Below are positions 18,249-28,518 of a stretch of DNA of 64,000 nucleotides, in pieces (the first letter of the stretch is position 1; each line of letters opens with the position of its first letter). Position numbers and translations under genes: made by a program. The stretch comes from Thalassobaculum sp. OXR-137 (GTDB taxonomy: Bacteria > Pseudomonadota > Alphaproteobacteria > Thalassobaculales > Thalassobaculaceae). The stretch is from assembly GCF_034377285.1 (NCBI RefSeq), contig NZ_CP139715.1, positions 2,526,001-2,590,000 of the forward strand, given 5' to 3'. A model generated the notes under the pieces. That model saw only the letters and a program-made list of their open reading frames with translations. It was not told the origin of the DNA and did not search any database.

Positions 18249-20171
18249 GGCGAAACCCTCGCCCCAGAACGCCTGCTGCAGCCAGGCGGCATTGATCCGG
18301 AAAGCGGTGACCGGAGCGCCGGCGGCCTCGCCGTCGAACAGCGCACGAATGTCCTCCGCCGAGCCCAGGACCGGCGAGACGGGGAAGCCGGAACCGAACT
18401 GGCCGGGCACCAGCCGGCGGGTCTTCTCCTGTCCCTGCGCGTCGCGCAGGGTGATCGTGATCCGCGGCGGCTTGAAGCCTAGGGCGAAGAGCCGCCCCAG
18501 CGGGGTCGGCCGGATGTCTCCGTGCACCTGCAGGATCGCGCCGGCGGCGGTTTCCGGCAGATCGATCCAGGTGTTGTAGACGGCCTTCGCGTCGATCACG
18601 GTTCGGCTGTCGAGCGTCAACTGCTCCTGGCGCCGCTCGATCAGCAGGCCCAGAGGAACCTGATCCACCGGATCGTAGAGCGACAGGAATTCCGGCCACA
18701 GATAGCCGCCATCGGCCATGGCCGGACGGGTGTCGATGCTGCGGAGATGCAGCACATAGACCTCCGCCCCGTCCCGGCGGACCTGCTCGACGTCGCGCTC
18801 GGCAAGGGAGGGGAGATACGCCTGATAGGACTGGACCACCGGCCGGGGGTGGTACGGGAGGCCGGCCAGGATCGGCGGGGCGCTCAGGAACGGAAAGACG
18901 TCGATCGATGCGGCGGACGCGATCCGCGGATGCGGGCCGCCGAGCAAGGCGCGGGACTCGTCCGCCGCCACCCGGTACTCGGCCGCCTTGCCCTCGTCGG
19001 AGAGCAGATCGTTGGCGATTTCCAGAAGGAGCGCCGGCGCGTGGCGTACCCGGTCGGCGATCTGCTCCTCGATGCGGTATCCGCTCGGCGTGAGACGGGT
19101 ATGGGCGACTTCCAGCCACCCCGCCGCAGCGACCAGCAACAGGATCTGAAACGCCAGGTTCCCACCCATCTTGCGTCGGGGCGACAGCCCCTGGGCGACC
19201 AGGATGACCGCCGTGACCACGACCATCTCGAAGGGGAAGGTCGCATGACCGTCGTGCCGCACGAACCCCGCCTTGGCGACCAGGAGGAACAGTCCCAGCC
19301 AGCCGAGGACCACGACCGCCCTGACGAAGCGTGCGGCATTGTCCTGGGAGCCGGACCAGACGCCGAGCAGCAGAAGGATTACGAGCGTCCCGAACACGGC
19401 GAGATCGAACGGGTTGCTGGTGAGGGACATGGCGGCCCCGTAGCCCCGCCCGACCTCGAAGGAGGCGCGCATCCAGTCGAGCATCCCGGACAGTTCCTGC
19501 CCCGCAGCCAGCCAGAGCAGGACGACCGCCGCGGCGTACAAGGGGAGCGCGACCAGCGCCAGAGCATCGCGCCGATAGGCCGCGGCCACGCTCCAGGCCA
19601 CCACGGCGGTGACGCCCATGACCAGGAAGGAGAACTTCACCAGGGTCGCCAACGCCAGCACGAGGACCAGCAGGATGATCAGCGGCAGCGGTGCGTTCCG
19701 GTCGTCCAGGGCGAGGCTGAGCAGCAGAAAGGAGGGCAGCATCCAGACCCCGTCCGGTCCTGGAGCCAGGGCAGCTGCGGCGACGACCGCGAGCAGGCTG
19801 CCCAGGACCTGCCATCCCGATCCCGGACCGGCGATGATCCGTAGCGACCAGACCAGGGCGACCGCCAGCGCACCGGTGAGGGAGAGGTTGACCAGGTACC
19901 AGAGGCCGACAAGGTCCGGCCTGTAGAGTTGGGCGTAGAAAGCGCCGTAGGGGCCGTGGGGAAAGACGATGTCGCGGCCGAACTGGAGATCGTGAAGCCA
20001 GGCGACCTGCAGCGCCGCCTGCCATCCGCCGTCGAGTGACCTGGGCGGCGTAACGTGGAAACTCCCCAGCTTCAACATCAGGACAAAACAGGCGATCGCG
20101 GCAACGGCCGCCACCATCCAGTCTACCGGCTTCAAGCCCACCCTGGACGACGCTGAGGTGTCATTGCTCAC
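18210..20171 (-). CDS. Large multispanning membrane protein of unknown function
   Basis: A 653-residue protein I do not recognise. The first 340 residues hold about nine to ten hydrophobic helices with short loops. One loop after the first helix is relatively conserved in appearance (DGGWQAALQVAWLHDLQFGRDI then FPHGPYGAF), recalling GT-C type glycosyltransferases in which an acidic loop after helix 1 forms the active site. From about residue 345 to the end is a hydrophilic, probably periplasmic domain with mixed strands. That architecture, helices first and a soluble C-terminal domain, fits GT-C enzymes or O-antigen-type membrane proteins, but the DxD/ExD motif is not clear, so I assign no function. 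Its 3' end overlaps the kinase gene by 39 bases. Confidence 0.75.
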   Translation of the reverse strand: MSNDTSASSRVGLKPVDWMVAAVAAIACFVLMLKLGSFHVTPPRSLDGGWQAALQVAWLHDLQFGRDIVFPHGPYGAFYAQLYRPDLVGLWYLVNLSLTGALAVALVWSLRIIAGPGSGWQVLGSLLAVVAAAALAPGPDGVWMLPSFLLLSLALDDRNAPLPLIILLVLVLALATLVKFSFLVMGVTAVVAWSVAAAYRRDALALVALPLYAAAVVLLWLAAGQELSGMLDWMRASFEVGRGYGAAMSLTSNPFDLAVFGTLVILLLLGVWSGSQDNAARFVRAVVVLGWLGLFLLVAKAGFVRHDGHATFPFEMVVVTAVILVAQGLSPRRKMGGNLAFQILLLVAAAGWLEVAHTRLTPSGYRIEEQIADRVRHAPALLLEIANDLLSDEGKAAEYRVAADESRALLGGPHPRIASAASIDVFPFLSAPPILAGLPYHPRPVVQSYQAYLPSLAERDVEQVRRDGAEVYVLHLRSIDTRPAMADGGYLWPEFLSLYDPVDQVPLGLLIERRQEQLTLDSRTVIDAKAVYNTWIDLPETAAGAILQVHGDIRPTPLGRLFALGFKPPRITITLRDAQGQEKTRRLVPGQFGSGFPVSPVLGSAEDIRALFDGEAAGAPVTAFRINAAWLQQAFWGEGFALTVTEIRRPGQG

Positions 20172-20367
20172 AGTGAGGCTCCCCGCACGGGTGCAGATTG
20201 AGGAGGGCGGAAAATCGCCCGCTCACTGTGTATAGACGGTAGAGGAATATCACCGCCAGAGCCACGTGCTTGTCTGCAGCCTGCAATTGAGTGGAACGTG
20301 TGGGCTTGTAGGGGCTTAGGCCGATCGGATAAGCGGGGGTAGAACCTCACCAATGGGAGAGCCCTTA

Positions 20368-21597
20368 ATGGCCACCTTGTACTCCGGCGGCCGCGTCATC
20401 GACGGCGCCGGCAATGTCCTCGAAGATCATGGCGTGCTGGTCGAGGGAGCGGTCATCCAGCGCGTCGCTCCGCTCGCCGAGTTCGCCGGCTTTGCGGGCG
20501 AGCGGGTCGACACCTCCGGCGGCACGCTGCTGCCCGGTCTCGTCGATTGCCACGTCCATCTGTGCTACGGCGCCGAGGGGAACCCTTGGGCGTCGATGAT
20601 CGCCCTGCGCGAAAGCCAGCTCACCATGAAGGCGCTGGACAACGCCCAGACCTCCCTGCGCGGCGGCATCACCGCGGTGCGCGACTGCGGCGGCAAGGAT
20701 TATCTTGAGTTCGCCGTGCGCGACGCCTGCAACACCGGCCGCCAGCTCGGCCCGACCATCCGCGCCTCGGGCAAGGTGGTCTGCATGACCGGCGGGCACG
20801 GCCACCGCAACGGTCGCATCGCCGATGGTGTCGACGAGGTGATCAAGGCCGTGCGCGAGCAGATCCATGCCGGCTCCGACCTGATCAAGATCATGGCCAC
20901 CGGCGGCGTGATGACCCCGGGCGTGAACCCGGAGGACGCTCACTACACGGCGGAGGAAATGAAGGCCGGCATCTCCGAGGGTCATCGCTTCCACCGCACC
21001 TGCGCCAGCCATGCCCAGGGCTCCGAAGGCATCCTCAACGCGGTCCGCGGCGGGGTGGACTCTATCGAGCACGGCATCTTCATGACCGACGAGTGCGTGG
21101 AGGAGATGCTGTCCCACGGCACCTATCTCGTCCCGACCCTGGCGGCGGTGAAGAACATCCTGGCCAACAAGGACCACGGCGTCCCCGCCTATGCGGTCGA
21201 GAAGTGCGAGCGGGTGGTCGTCCACCACGTCGCCTCGATCAAGAAGTTCTACGAGGCCGGCGGCAAGATCGCCATGGGGACCGACGCGGGCACGCCGTAC
21301 AACAAGCACGGCGAGAATGCGTTGGAGCTGGAATACATGGTCGAGGAGACCGGGATCAGCCCGATGGACGCGATCACCTTCTCCACCCGCAACGGCTGCG
21401 ATCTCATGCGTCTCGAGGACCGCGGCACCATCGCCGAGGGCAAGGCCGCCGACATGCTGGTCGTCGACGGCGACCCGCTGGCCGACATCACCAAGGTCGC
21501 CCGCCGGGCCAACCACCGCATGGTGGTGAAGAACGGCGTGGCGGTGACCGGTACGATCACCGAGCGCCGGGCCCTCGGCCCGACCATGACGCCGTAA
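20368..21597 (+). CDS. Metal-dependent amidohydrolase (Xaa-Pro dipeptidase / imidazolonepropionase-like)
   Basis: A 409-residue binuclear-metal amidohydrolase (cytosolic, no signal peptide). The metal ligands are visible: HVHL in VDCHVHLCYG, a probable carbamylated lysine in DLIKIMATGGV, histidines in CASHAQGSEG and SIEHGIFM, and the catalytic aspartate in GTDAGTPYNKHG. The end (AEGKAADMLVVDGDPLADI) is the standard closing beta sandwich. Relatives act on N-acyl or prolyl dipeptides and on other cyclic amides. An ATG 15 bases earlier is possible, but GGGAGAG lies well placed for the second ATG, so I start there. The neighbouring M20 hydrolase and peptide ABC operon make peptide or acyl-amino-acid catabolism plausible. 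Confidence 0.88.
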   Translation: MATLYSGGRVIDGAGNVLEDHGVLVEGAVIQRVAPLAEFAGFAGERVDTSGGTLLPGLVDCHVHLCYGAEGNPWASMIALRESQLTMKALDNAQTSLRGGITAVRDCGGKDYLEFAVRDACNTGRQLGPTIRASGKVVCMTGGHGHRNGRIADGVDEVIKAVREQIHAGSDLIKIMATGGVMTPGVNPEDAHYTAEEMKAGISEGHRFHRTCASHAQGSEGILNAVRGGVDSIEHGIFMTDECVEEMLSHGTYLVPTLAAVKNILANKDHGVPAYAVEKCERVVVHHVASIKKFYEAGGKIAMGTDAGTPYNKHGENALELEYMVEETGISPMDAITFSTRNGCDLMRLEDRGTIAEGKAADMLVVDGDPLADITKVARRANHRMVVKNGVAVTGTITERRALGPTMTP

Positions 21598-21669
21598 GGC
21601 CCGGCACCGGGCGGGGCGAAAGACGGGGCGCGTCACAGACGACTCTATACTTTCTGCCCCAAGTCGATG

Positions 21670-21705
21670 TTCCATCCGCCCGACGACCCTGTCGGGAGGA
21701 TGGAA
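21670..21705 (+). promoter_or_regulatory. RBS-sequestering hairpin upstream of the ankyrin gene
   Basis: Bases 21670-21684 pair with 21691-21705 (14 of 15 positions, one G-A mismatch) around a six-base loop GACCCT. The 3' arm contains the Shine-Dalgarno sequence GGGAGGA and the A of the ATG, so translation start would be hidden in the folded mRNA. There is no T-run, so it is not an ordinary terminator. Confidence 0.6.
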
Positions 21706-23474
21706 TGTCGATGGTTCGACCGGGCTGGCCCGCGATCGCGGTTCTGGCGCTGGTTCTGGGAAGTCTGGGCGGCGCGGCGCGTGCCGGGTCGCTCGAGGAC
21801 GCGATCCGGGCTCTGCCGCAGGATCCGCCGCGTGCGGTCGACATGCTGCGGGCGGCGGCACCGACCGATCTGCTGGCCGCCTTTCACCTGATCGTCGCCC
21901 TGGATGTCTGGCTCCCGCAGACGCCGTCGACTGAGGCTGAGAAACGGGCGGTCATGGCCCGGGCCGTGGCGAAGATCCAGGCGGGCCCGCCGGACGACTA
22001 TGCCTGGCCGTACTGGCCGGACTGGATGAGCGAGCAGGGCATCCAGGAGAAGGACCCGCTGGAACAGGACGCGGTACTGGAGGTGCTGCGCTACGTCGCC
22101 CATGAATCCGGCGCCGAGAAGACCGACACCTTCGCCCTCGACTGCAAGGTCCTGAAGCGTCGGCCGGCCTATCTGGAGCTGGCGGAGCCGTATTTCGGCA
22201 GCACGCGGGACAACTTCCTGCCGGTCTTCGAGTGCGACGATGCGGAATGGGCGCTGCCGCCGGAGGCCGAGCGTTATTTCGAGGCGCTTTCCGGCCGGTT
22301 CGAGGAGGCGCTGGACGTCCCCAGCCTGGGCACCATCCGCTATGCCTATTATCGAAGCAGAACCGCAGACGATCTGGCAATCCGGGTGATTCCGGAGACC
22401 CTGCTGGCCGACGCGGAGCGGGGCGAACCCCAGGCGACGCATCGGCCGCTGGAAACCTGGTCGATGCTCAATCTCTCCAACCGCACCCGCTTCGCGCCCG
22501 TGGCCGTGCTGTTCGACGCGGCCCTGCCGGTCCTGGCCGAGCGCTATCGGCGCACGAACGGGTTGGCCGAGGCGCAGGCCGTGCAGGCGGCGCATGCCGC
22601 CCTGCTGCTCCCGGCCTACGAGGGATATTGGGCGGCGCCGGATCGCTCCGGCCTGCGCTACATGATCCTGGAGGGCGCGCCTCTCGCCGACATCGCGGCG
22701 CTGATCGACGGCGCGCCGGATCGGGCCTCGGTGCCGATGACCATGCTGCGCGTGGTCGACGACGAGGCCGCCTGGGACTTCGTCGGCGGGATGCCGGACC
22801 CCCTCGTCTCCGTCGCCGTGCGCCGGCCCGACGTGCTGACGCTGTTGCTGGAGAAGGGGCCGTTGGCGCCGCCCGTGACCGCCGGCCTGGCCCGGGGCGA
22901 CCAGACGGTCGATCCGAACGCCCGCAACTGGATCGGCAAGACGCCGCTGATGACGGCGGCGGAACTCGACCGGCCGGACTCCGTCCGCCTGCTTCTGGAG
23001 CACGGGGCGGACCCGAACGCGGTCCTGAGCCACTCCTCCCTCTGGCATTCGGATCGCACGGCGCTGATGTATGCGGCGGCCAAGGCCTCGGCGCCGGTGA
23101 TCGAGATGCTCCTGGCCGCCGGCGCCGATCCCGCTGTGCTGGACTCCCAGGGTTTCGGCGTTCTCGACTATCTTCAGGGTCGGGGACCCTCCGGGCCCAA
23201 TCCGCGTCTGAACGCGGCGGAGATCGACCGCCTGTCGGCCGGTCTGCCGGCGACGGACCGGACGCGGGAGAGACAGACCGCGCTGATGCGGGCGGCGGCC
23301 ACGGAGGACGGAGAGCTGGTCGTCCAGCTCCTGACGGCCGGGTCGGACAAGGCCGCCCGCGACGCGGCGGGACTGAAGGCCATCGACTATGCCGAGGGGC
23401 GCAGCCCGCTCGGCCGACTGGAGAGCGACCGGTACAGCGGATACCCGTCGCCGGGGGTGTTCCTGGGGGACTGA
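21705..23474 (+). CDS. Exported ankyrin-repeat protein
   Basis: A 589-residue protein with an N-terminal Sec signal peptide (MSMVRPGWPAIAVLALVLGSL, then a GAARAG cleavage region). The first 390 residues are not recognised. Ankyrin repeats follow at about residues 405-545: GKTPLMTAAELDRPDSVRLL and the LLEHGADPNAV end of that repeat, then RTALMYAAAKASAPVIEMLL with AAGADPAVL, then a third, QTALMRAAATEDGELVVQLL. The likely site is the periplasm, acting in protein-protein binding. A much longer frame extends upstream through the amidohydrolase gene but is a shadow. The start follows GGGAGGA by four bases, inside a stable hairpin. Alternative start six bases later. Confidence 0.82.
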   Translation: MSMVRPGWPAIAVLALVLGSLGGAARAGSLEDAIRALPQDPPRAVDMLRAAAPTDLLAAFHLIVALDVWLPQTPSTEAEKRAVMARAVAKIQAGPPDDYAWPYWPDWMSEQGIQEKDPLEQDAVLEVLRYVAHESGAEKTDTFALDCKVLKRRPAYLELAEPYFGSTRDNFLPVFECDDAEWALPPEAERYFEALSGRFEEALDVPSLGTIRYAYYRSRTADDLAIRVIPETLLADAERGEPQATHRPLETWSMLNLSNRTRFAPVAVLFDAALPVLAERYRRTNGLAEAQAVQAAHAALLLPAYEGYWAAPDRSGLRYMILEGAPLADIAALIDGAPDRASVPMTMLRVVDDEAAWDFVGGMPDPLVSVAVRRPDVLTLLLEKGPLAPPVTAGLARGDQTVDPNARNWIGKTPLMTAAELDRPDSVRLLLEHGADPNAVLSHSSLWHSDRTALMYAAAKASAPVIEMLLAAGADPAVLDSQGFGVLDYLQGRGPSGPNPRLNAAEIDRLSAGLPATDRTRERQTALMRAAATEDGELVVQLLTAGSDKAARDAAGLKAIDYAEGRSPLGRLESDRYSGYPSPGVFLGD

Positions 23475-23585
23475 AGAGCCCCCGACCAACCGTTCGCGGC
23501 GCGCATCACTTTGTTGCTTTGCAGCACGGTGACACCGCCGTCGGACGGCCCTAATCTGCTCCGATCGAAACGGGAGTGCCATTCC

Positions 23586-24764
23586 ATGCCCATCATCAAC
23601 CGCATCGCCGATTTCCATGCCGAAATGACCGAGTGGCGCCGGTACCTGCACGAGAACCCGGAGCTCTGCTTCGAGGAGGTGCTGACCTCCGACTTCGTCG
23701 CCAAGAAGCTCGAGGAGTTCGGCGTCGAGGTGCATCGGGGCCTGGCGAAGACCGGCGTGGTCGGCAAGCTGGTGGGCAAGACGGACAACGGTCGGGCGAT
23801 CGGCCTGCGCGCCGACATGGACGCGCTGCCGGTCTACGAGATCAACGACGTTCCCTACAAGTCGAAGACCGAGGGCAAGATGCACGCCTGCGGTCATGAC
23901 GGGCACACCACCATGCTGCTGGGCGCGGCGAAGTATCTGGCCGAGACCCGGAACTTCGAGGGCACGGTCTATTTCATCTTCCAGCCGGCCGAAGAGGGCG
24001 GCGGCGGCGGCCGGGTGATGATCGAGGAGGGCCTGTTCAAGGACTTCCCGGTGGAGAGCGTGTGGGGCATGCACAATTGGCCGGGCCTCGAGGTCGGCAA
24101 GCTCGCCGTGATGCCGGGACCGATGATGGCCGGCACCGGGGTGTTCGACGCGGTCATCCACGGCAAGGGCGGCCACGCCGCGATGCCGCACCAGACGGTC
24201 GATCCGATCGTCGTGGCCTCCCAGGTGGTCGGCGCGCTGCAGTCCATCGCCAGTCGCAACACCCATCCGGTCGACAGCCTCGTCGTTTCGGTGACGCAGA
24301 TCCACGCGGGCGACGCCTATAACGTCATTCCGCCGTCGGTCGTGCTGCGCGGCACGGTGCGCACCTATTCCGAGGAGGTCATGAAGATGGCCGAGGAGCG
24401 GATGCGGGCCATCATCGAAGGCATCCCGGCGGCCAATGGCGGCAGCGGCGAACTGAACTTCCGCTACGGCTATCCGGCGACCGTGAACAGCGACGCCGAG
24501 GCCGGGGTCGCGGCGGAGATCGCGGCCGGCCTGATGGGCAAGGACAACGTGGTCGGCGACCTTCTGCCCAGCATGGGCGGCGAGGACTTCGCCTACATGC
24601 TGCAGGAGAAGCCGGGCGCCTATGTGTGGATCGGCAACGGTCCTGCCGGTCCGGGCGAGGGCCTGCACAATCCGGGTTACGACTTCAACGACGAGGTTCT
24701 GACCTGGGGGGCGAGCTACTGGACCGAACTGGTCGAAAACGTGCTCGGCGACAAGGCGGCGTAA
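23586..24764 (+). CDS. M20 family amidohydrolase (hippurate hydrolase / N-acyl-amino-acid deacylase type)
   Basis: A 392-residue M20D metallopeptidase that cleaves N-acyl amino acids such as hippurate or N-acetyl compounds in the cytosol. The zinc-site motifs are all present: RADMDALPV, MHACGHDGHTTMLLGAA, QPAEEGGGGGRVMIEEG with the catalytic Glu pair, HNWPG and MGGEDFAYM. The dimerisation domain segment is GKGGHAAMPHQTVDPI. GGGAG lies nine bases before the ATG of MPIINRIADFH; an upstream extension of 25 codons is not homologous. It ends 24 bases before a REP-like element. The nearby metal-dependent amidohydrolase could act in the same catabolic route, but they are separated by the ankyrin gene. 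Confidence 0.93.
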   Translation: MPIINRIADFHAEMTEWRRYLHENPELCFEEVLTSDFVAKKLEEFGVEVHRGLAKTGVVGKLVGKTDNGRAIGLRADMDALPVYEINDVPYKSKTEGKMHACGHDGHTTMLLGAAKYLAETRNFEGTVYFIFQPAEEGGGGGRVMIEEGLFKDFPVESVWGMHNWPGLEVGKLAVMPGPMMAGTGVFDAVIHGKGGHAAMPHQTVDPIVVASQVVGALQSIASRNTHPVDSLVVSVTQIHAGDAYNVIPPSVVLRGTVRTYSEEVMKMAEERMRAIIEGIPAANGGSGELNFRYGYPATVNSDAEAGVAAEIAAGLMGKDNVVGDLLPSMGGEDFAYMLQEKPGAYVWIGNGPAGPGEGLHNPGYDFNDEVLTWGASYWTELVENVLGDKAA

Positions 24765-24788
24765 GAGCCTCCCCGCTAATCCCCGATC

Positions 24789-24902
24789 CGTCATCCCGGT
24801 GGCCTCCGGACTTGATCCGGAGGGCGACCGGGACCGAGTTTCGTCGGACGCGATAGGTCCCGGCCGGCCCCCGGATCAGGTCCGGGGTCCGCCGGGATGA
24901 CG
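24789..24902. repeat. REP-like composite palindrome, copy 2
   Basis: A 114-base element bounded by CGTCATCCCGG and CCGGGATGACG, with an inner hairpin CCTCCGGA-CTTGA-TCCGGAGG and the shared segment GGTCCCGGCCGG. It matches the copy at 8939-9058 in ends, length and internal order. It lies between two convergent genes, where it may also end transcription. Confidence 0.82.
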
Positions 24903-24922
24903 ATTACAGTCTTGGTGATTGG

Positions 24923-25333
24923 CTACCGGCACGTCGCCGAGTAGGTGAAACCGTCGCCGTTCGGCCGCGCGAAGATCTCGATCGCCTCGTTCACCGTGGT
25001 GTAGCAGCTGAAGATCGGCATCGTGACGAAGTTGGTGACCACCAGCGTCACCGTGTAGTTGCCGTAGGTCGTTCCCGTCAGGCACAGCTTTGTCGTCTGG
25101 TTCCGGGCCAGCCGGAACGTGGCGCGCTTGTGATCCTTCAGTTCGATGCGGCCGGTCACCGTGAAGGGCGCGCGGTTGCGGATCACCGCGCAGAGGTCGC
25201 CGGTATATTCCGGGCCGTTCGGCGGCAGGCCGGCCCGCTGATTCTGCGGCGGCGGCGCAGCCGGCTCCTCCTCGCAGGCGGCGAGGCCGAGGGTCATGAC
25301 GAAGACGGCGAGCAGGGCGAGGGCACGTATCAT
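24923..25333 (-). CDS. Small putative lipoprotein
   Basis: A 136-residue secreted protein with a lipoprotein signal peptide: MIRALALLAVFVMTLGLAAC, the lipobox cysteine being residue 20, followed by an acidic and proline-rich linker (EEEPAAPPP). The mature domain has four cysteines (near residues 48, 89, 113 and 135), which could form two disulfides in the periplasm, and a beta-rich pattern (FTVTGRIELKDHKRATFRLAR). I do not recognise the family. The start is the ATG at the lipoprotein signal; the upstream frame is low-complexity shadow. It lies downstream of the orphan ABC permeases with a 100-base gap and may be separately transcribed. Confidence 0.75.
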   Translation of the reverse strand: MIRALALLAVFVMTLGLAACEEEPAAPPPQNQRAGLPPNGPEYTGDLCAVIRNRAPFTVTGRIELKDHKRATFRLARNQTTKLCLTGTTYGNYTVTLVVTNFVTMPIFSCYTTVNEAIEIFARPNGDGFTYSATCR

Positions 25334-25433
25334 GTCCGCAGAGTGGTCAGCCGGCCGGCCCGCGTCAACGCACAGGCGCGGGAGGGACTGAACGTCGCAG
25401 GCTTCAGCGCCGCGCCGTTCTTCTCCGCGCCGA

Positions 25434-26302
25434 TCATCTCCGCGCCGTCCGGGGATCGAGCCGGTCGCGGAGCGCATCGCCGAGCAGATTGACGCTCACG
25501 ACCGTGGCGAAGATCAGCACGCCTGGCCAGATGGCCAGCCGCGGCGCCTCCCAGATCAGCTCCTGCGCGCCGGTCAGCATGTTGCCCCAGCTCGGGGTCG
25601 GCGGGCGCACCCCGAGGCCGAGAAACGACAGCACGCTCTCGAACAGCACCACATTGCCGACCGAGAGGGTGGCGGCCACCAGGATCGGGCCCAGCGCGTT
25701 GGGCAGAACATGGCGCAGCGCGATCCGCCAGGGCGAATAGCCGAGCGCGCGGGCCGCCGACACGAACTCCCGCTTGCGCAGGCTGAGGGTCGAGGCGCGC
25801 ACCAGCCGGGCGGTCACCGGCCAGCCGACCAGGGAGACCAGCACCACCAGCCGGACCAGAGAGGCGGTCTGCGACTGCGCCATGTCCGGCGGCACGCCGA
25901 GCTTGGACAGATCGACCGCCGCCAGCACGATCAGCAGCGGAAGCAGCGGCAGGGCGATCACCCCGTCGGCGATCCGCATGAGCACCGTGTCCAGCCGTCC
26001 GCCGAGAAAGCCCGACGCCAGGCCGATCAGGGTCCCGATCCCCGAGGCGACCAGGGCCGCCGAAAGGCCGACGGAGAGCGACACCCGTCCGCCCTCCAAC
26101 AGCCGCAGCAGCAGGTCGCGCCCCAGCTCGTCGGTGCCGAGGGGATGTTCCGCCGAGGGCGGGGTCAGCCGGTTGAACAGGTCGACCGCCTCGGAATCCA
26201 GCCCCATGGCGGCTTCGATCATCGGCGCGAACAGCGCGGCAAGGGCCAGGGCGGCCAGCACCAGCAGCGCGAGCAGGGCCAGCGGGTCGCGCACCGTCCG
26301 CC

Positions 26303-26306
<4 letters not shown>
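25434..26306 (-). CDS. Peptide-type ABC transporter permease (DppC-like), orphan set
   Basis: A 290-residue DppC/OppC-type permease with about six helices. It shows the family elements HPLGTDELGRDLLLRLLEGGR, the EAA loop RKREFVSAARALGYSPWRIAL, SFLGLGVRPPTPSWGNML and the ending NLLGDALRDRLDPRTARR. Its start overlaps the stop of the upstream DppB-like gene in an ATGA arrangement, so the two are translationally coupled. No binding-protein or ATPase gene follows; the next gene is an unrelated lipoprotein. The transporter must borrow those parts from elsewhere in the genome or be incomplete. Confidence 0.9.
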
Positions 26307-27270
<964 letters not shown>

Positions 27271-27274
<4 letters not shown>

Positions 27275-28509
27275 TGCGCCGCCGTGGCCTCCGTGTCGCC
27301 GAGCAGGGCGGCGAAGGCCGCCGCGCTCTCGGCTCCGGGCCGGTTGAAACTCATCGCCTGTTGCCGGTCGCGCAGGTCGAGGCGGTAGGCGTATTCCTCG
27401 GGCATCAGCCGGTTCGCCCCCGGCACGCCCAGGGCCTTCGCCGCATGGGCCGCCCAGTCGGCATTCCAGATGAACTCGCGCGCGATGGCGACGATGTCGG
27501 CCCGGTCCCGCTGCAGGATGTCCTCGGCGTGGCGCGGATCGGTGATCATGCCGACGGCGACCACCGGCAGGCCGGTGGCGGCGCGGATGCGCTCGGCGAA
27601 GGGCACGTGGTAGCCCGGCGTGCGGGGCAGGGCCGGCATGTCGGTCTCGCCGCCGATGCCGCCCGAGGAGATGTCGAGCACATCGACGTCGCGGTCCTTC
27701 AGCGCCCGGGCCAGCGCCAGGCTGTCCTCGAGGCCCCAGACCCCGCCTTTGCCGTCGACCACCGAGAACCGCACGAAGACCGGTCGGTCTTTCGGCCAGA
27801 CGGCGCGGACCTGCTCGGTGACTTCGAGCAGCAGCCGCATCCGCCCCTCGCGGTCGCCGCCATAGCCGTCGGTGCGCTTGTTGGTGATCGGCGACAGGAA
27901 CTGGTGCAGCAGATAGCCGTGGGCGCCGTGCACGTCGATGATGTCGTAGCCGGCATCCACCGCCCGGCGCGCTGCCTCGCCGAAGGCGTCGATCACCGCG
28001 CGGATGTCGTCGGCATCCATCTCCTTCGGTGCCATGAAGCCCGGTCCGTAGGGGATAGGGCTCGGCGCCAGACCCTGCCACGGCGGGCGGCCCTCGGCGG
28101 CGTCAGCCTCGGTCAGCGGCGCCCAGTCCTTCACCGCCCCGTGGCAGCCGGCTTTGCGGCCGCAATGGCCGATCTGGATCGCCGGCACCGCGCCCTGTTC
28201 GCGGATGAACTCCGTCAGTCGAGCGTAGTGCGGGATCTGCGCATTATCCCAGAGACCGGCGCATTCGTGGGTCTTGCGCCCGCGCGCCTCCACCGCCGTC
28301 TCCTCGCCGAACAGGATCCCGGCCCCGCCGACGGCCAGGCGGCCCAGATGCATCATGTGCCAGTCGGTCGGCGCACCATCCACCGAGTGGTACTGGCACA
28401 TCGGCGACACCATCACCCTGTTGCGGGCGGTGATGCCGCGCAGGGTGATCGGCTGGAACAGCTTCGGCAGCGCGGCGGCGGGGCTCTGGGCGGCGGTATG
28501 ATCGGTCAT
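27271..28509 (-). CDS. NADH:flavin oxidoreductase, Old Yellow Enzyme family (YqjM/NamA-like)
   Basis: A 412-residue FMN-dependent ene-reductase with a TIM barrel. The start of the barrel LFQPITLRGITARNRVMVSPMCQY matches the thermophilic-like YqjM class, including the Cys in PMCQY that tunes the flavin. The substrate-binding pair is in QIGHCGRKA (H-x-x-R type), and the barrel continues with DVHGAHGYLLHQFLSP, TDGYGGDREGRMRLLLEV and VGMITDPRHAE. It is the first gene of a tightly overlapping three-gene unit with two peptide-type permeases. In vivo substrate unknown; reduction of an alpha,beta-unsaturated compound imported by that transporter is a guess. Confidence 0.92.
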
Positions 28510-28518
28510 GGGTCTACG

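Noticed and set aside
21645-24794. A continuous minus-strand reading frame of about 1050 codons
   Set aside because: It lies opposite two well-supported genes (ankyrin and M20 proteins), has a His-, Arg- and Gly-heavy composition typical of a shadow in GC-rich DNA, and shows no domain.
24811-24817. Extra TGATCC boxes, for example in the REP-like element at 24789-24902
   Set aside because: No CGTA at a 15-17 base distance and no gene start downstream.
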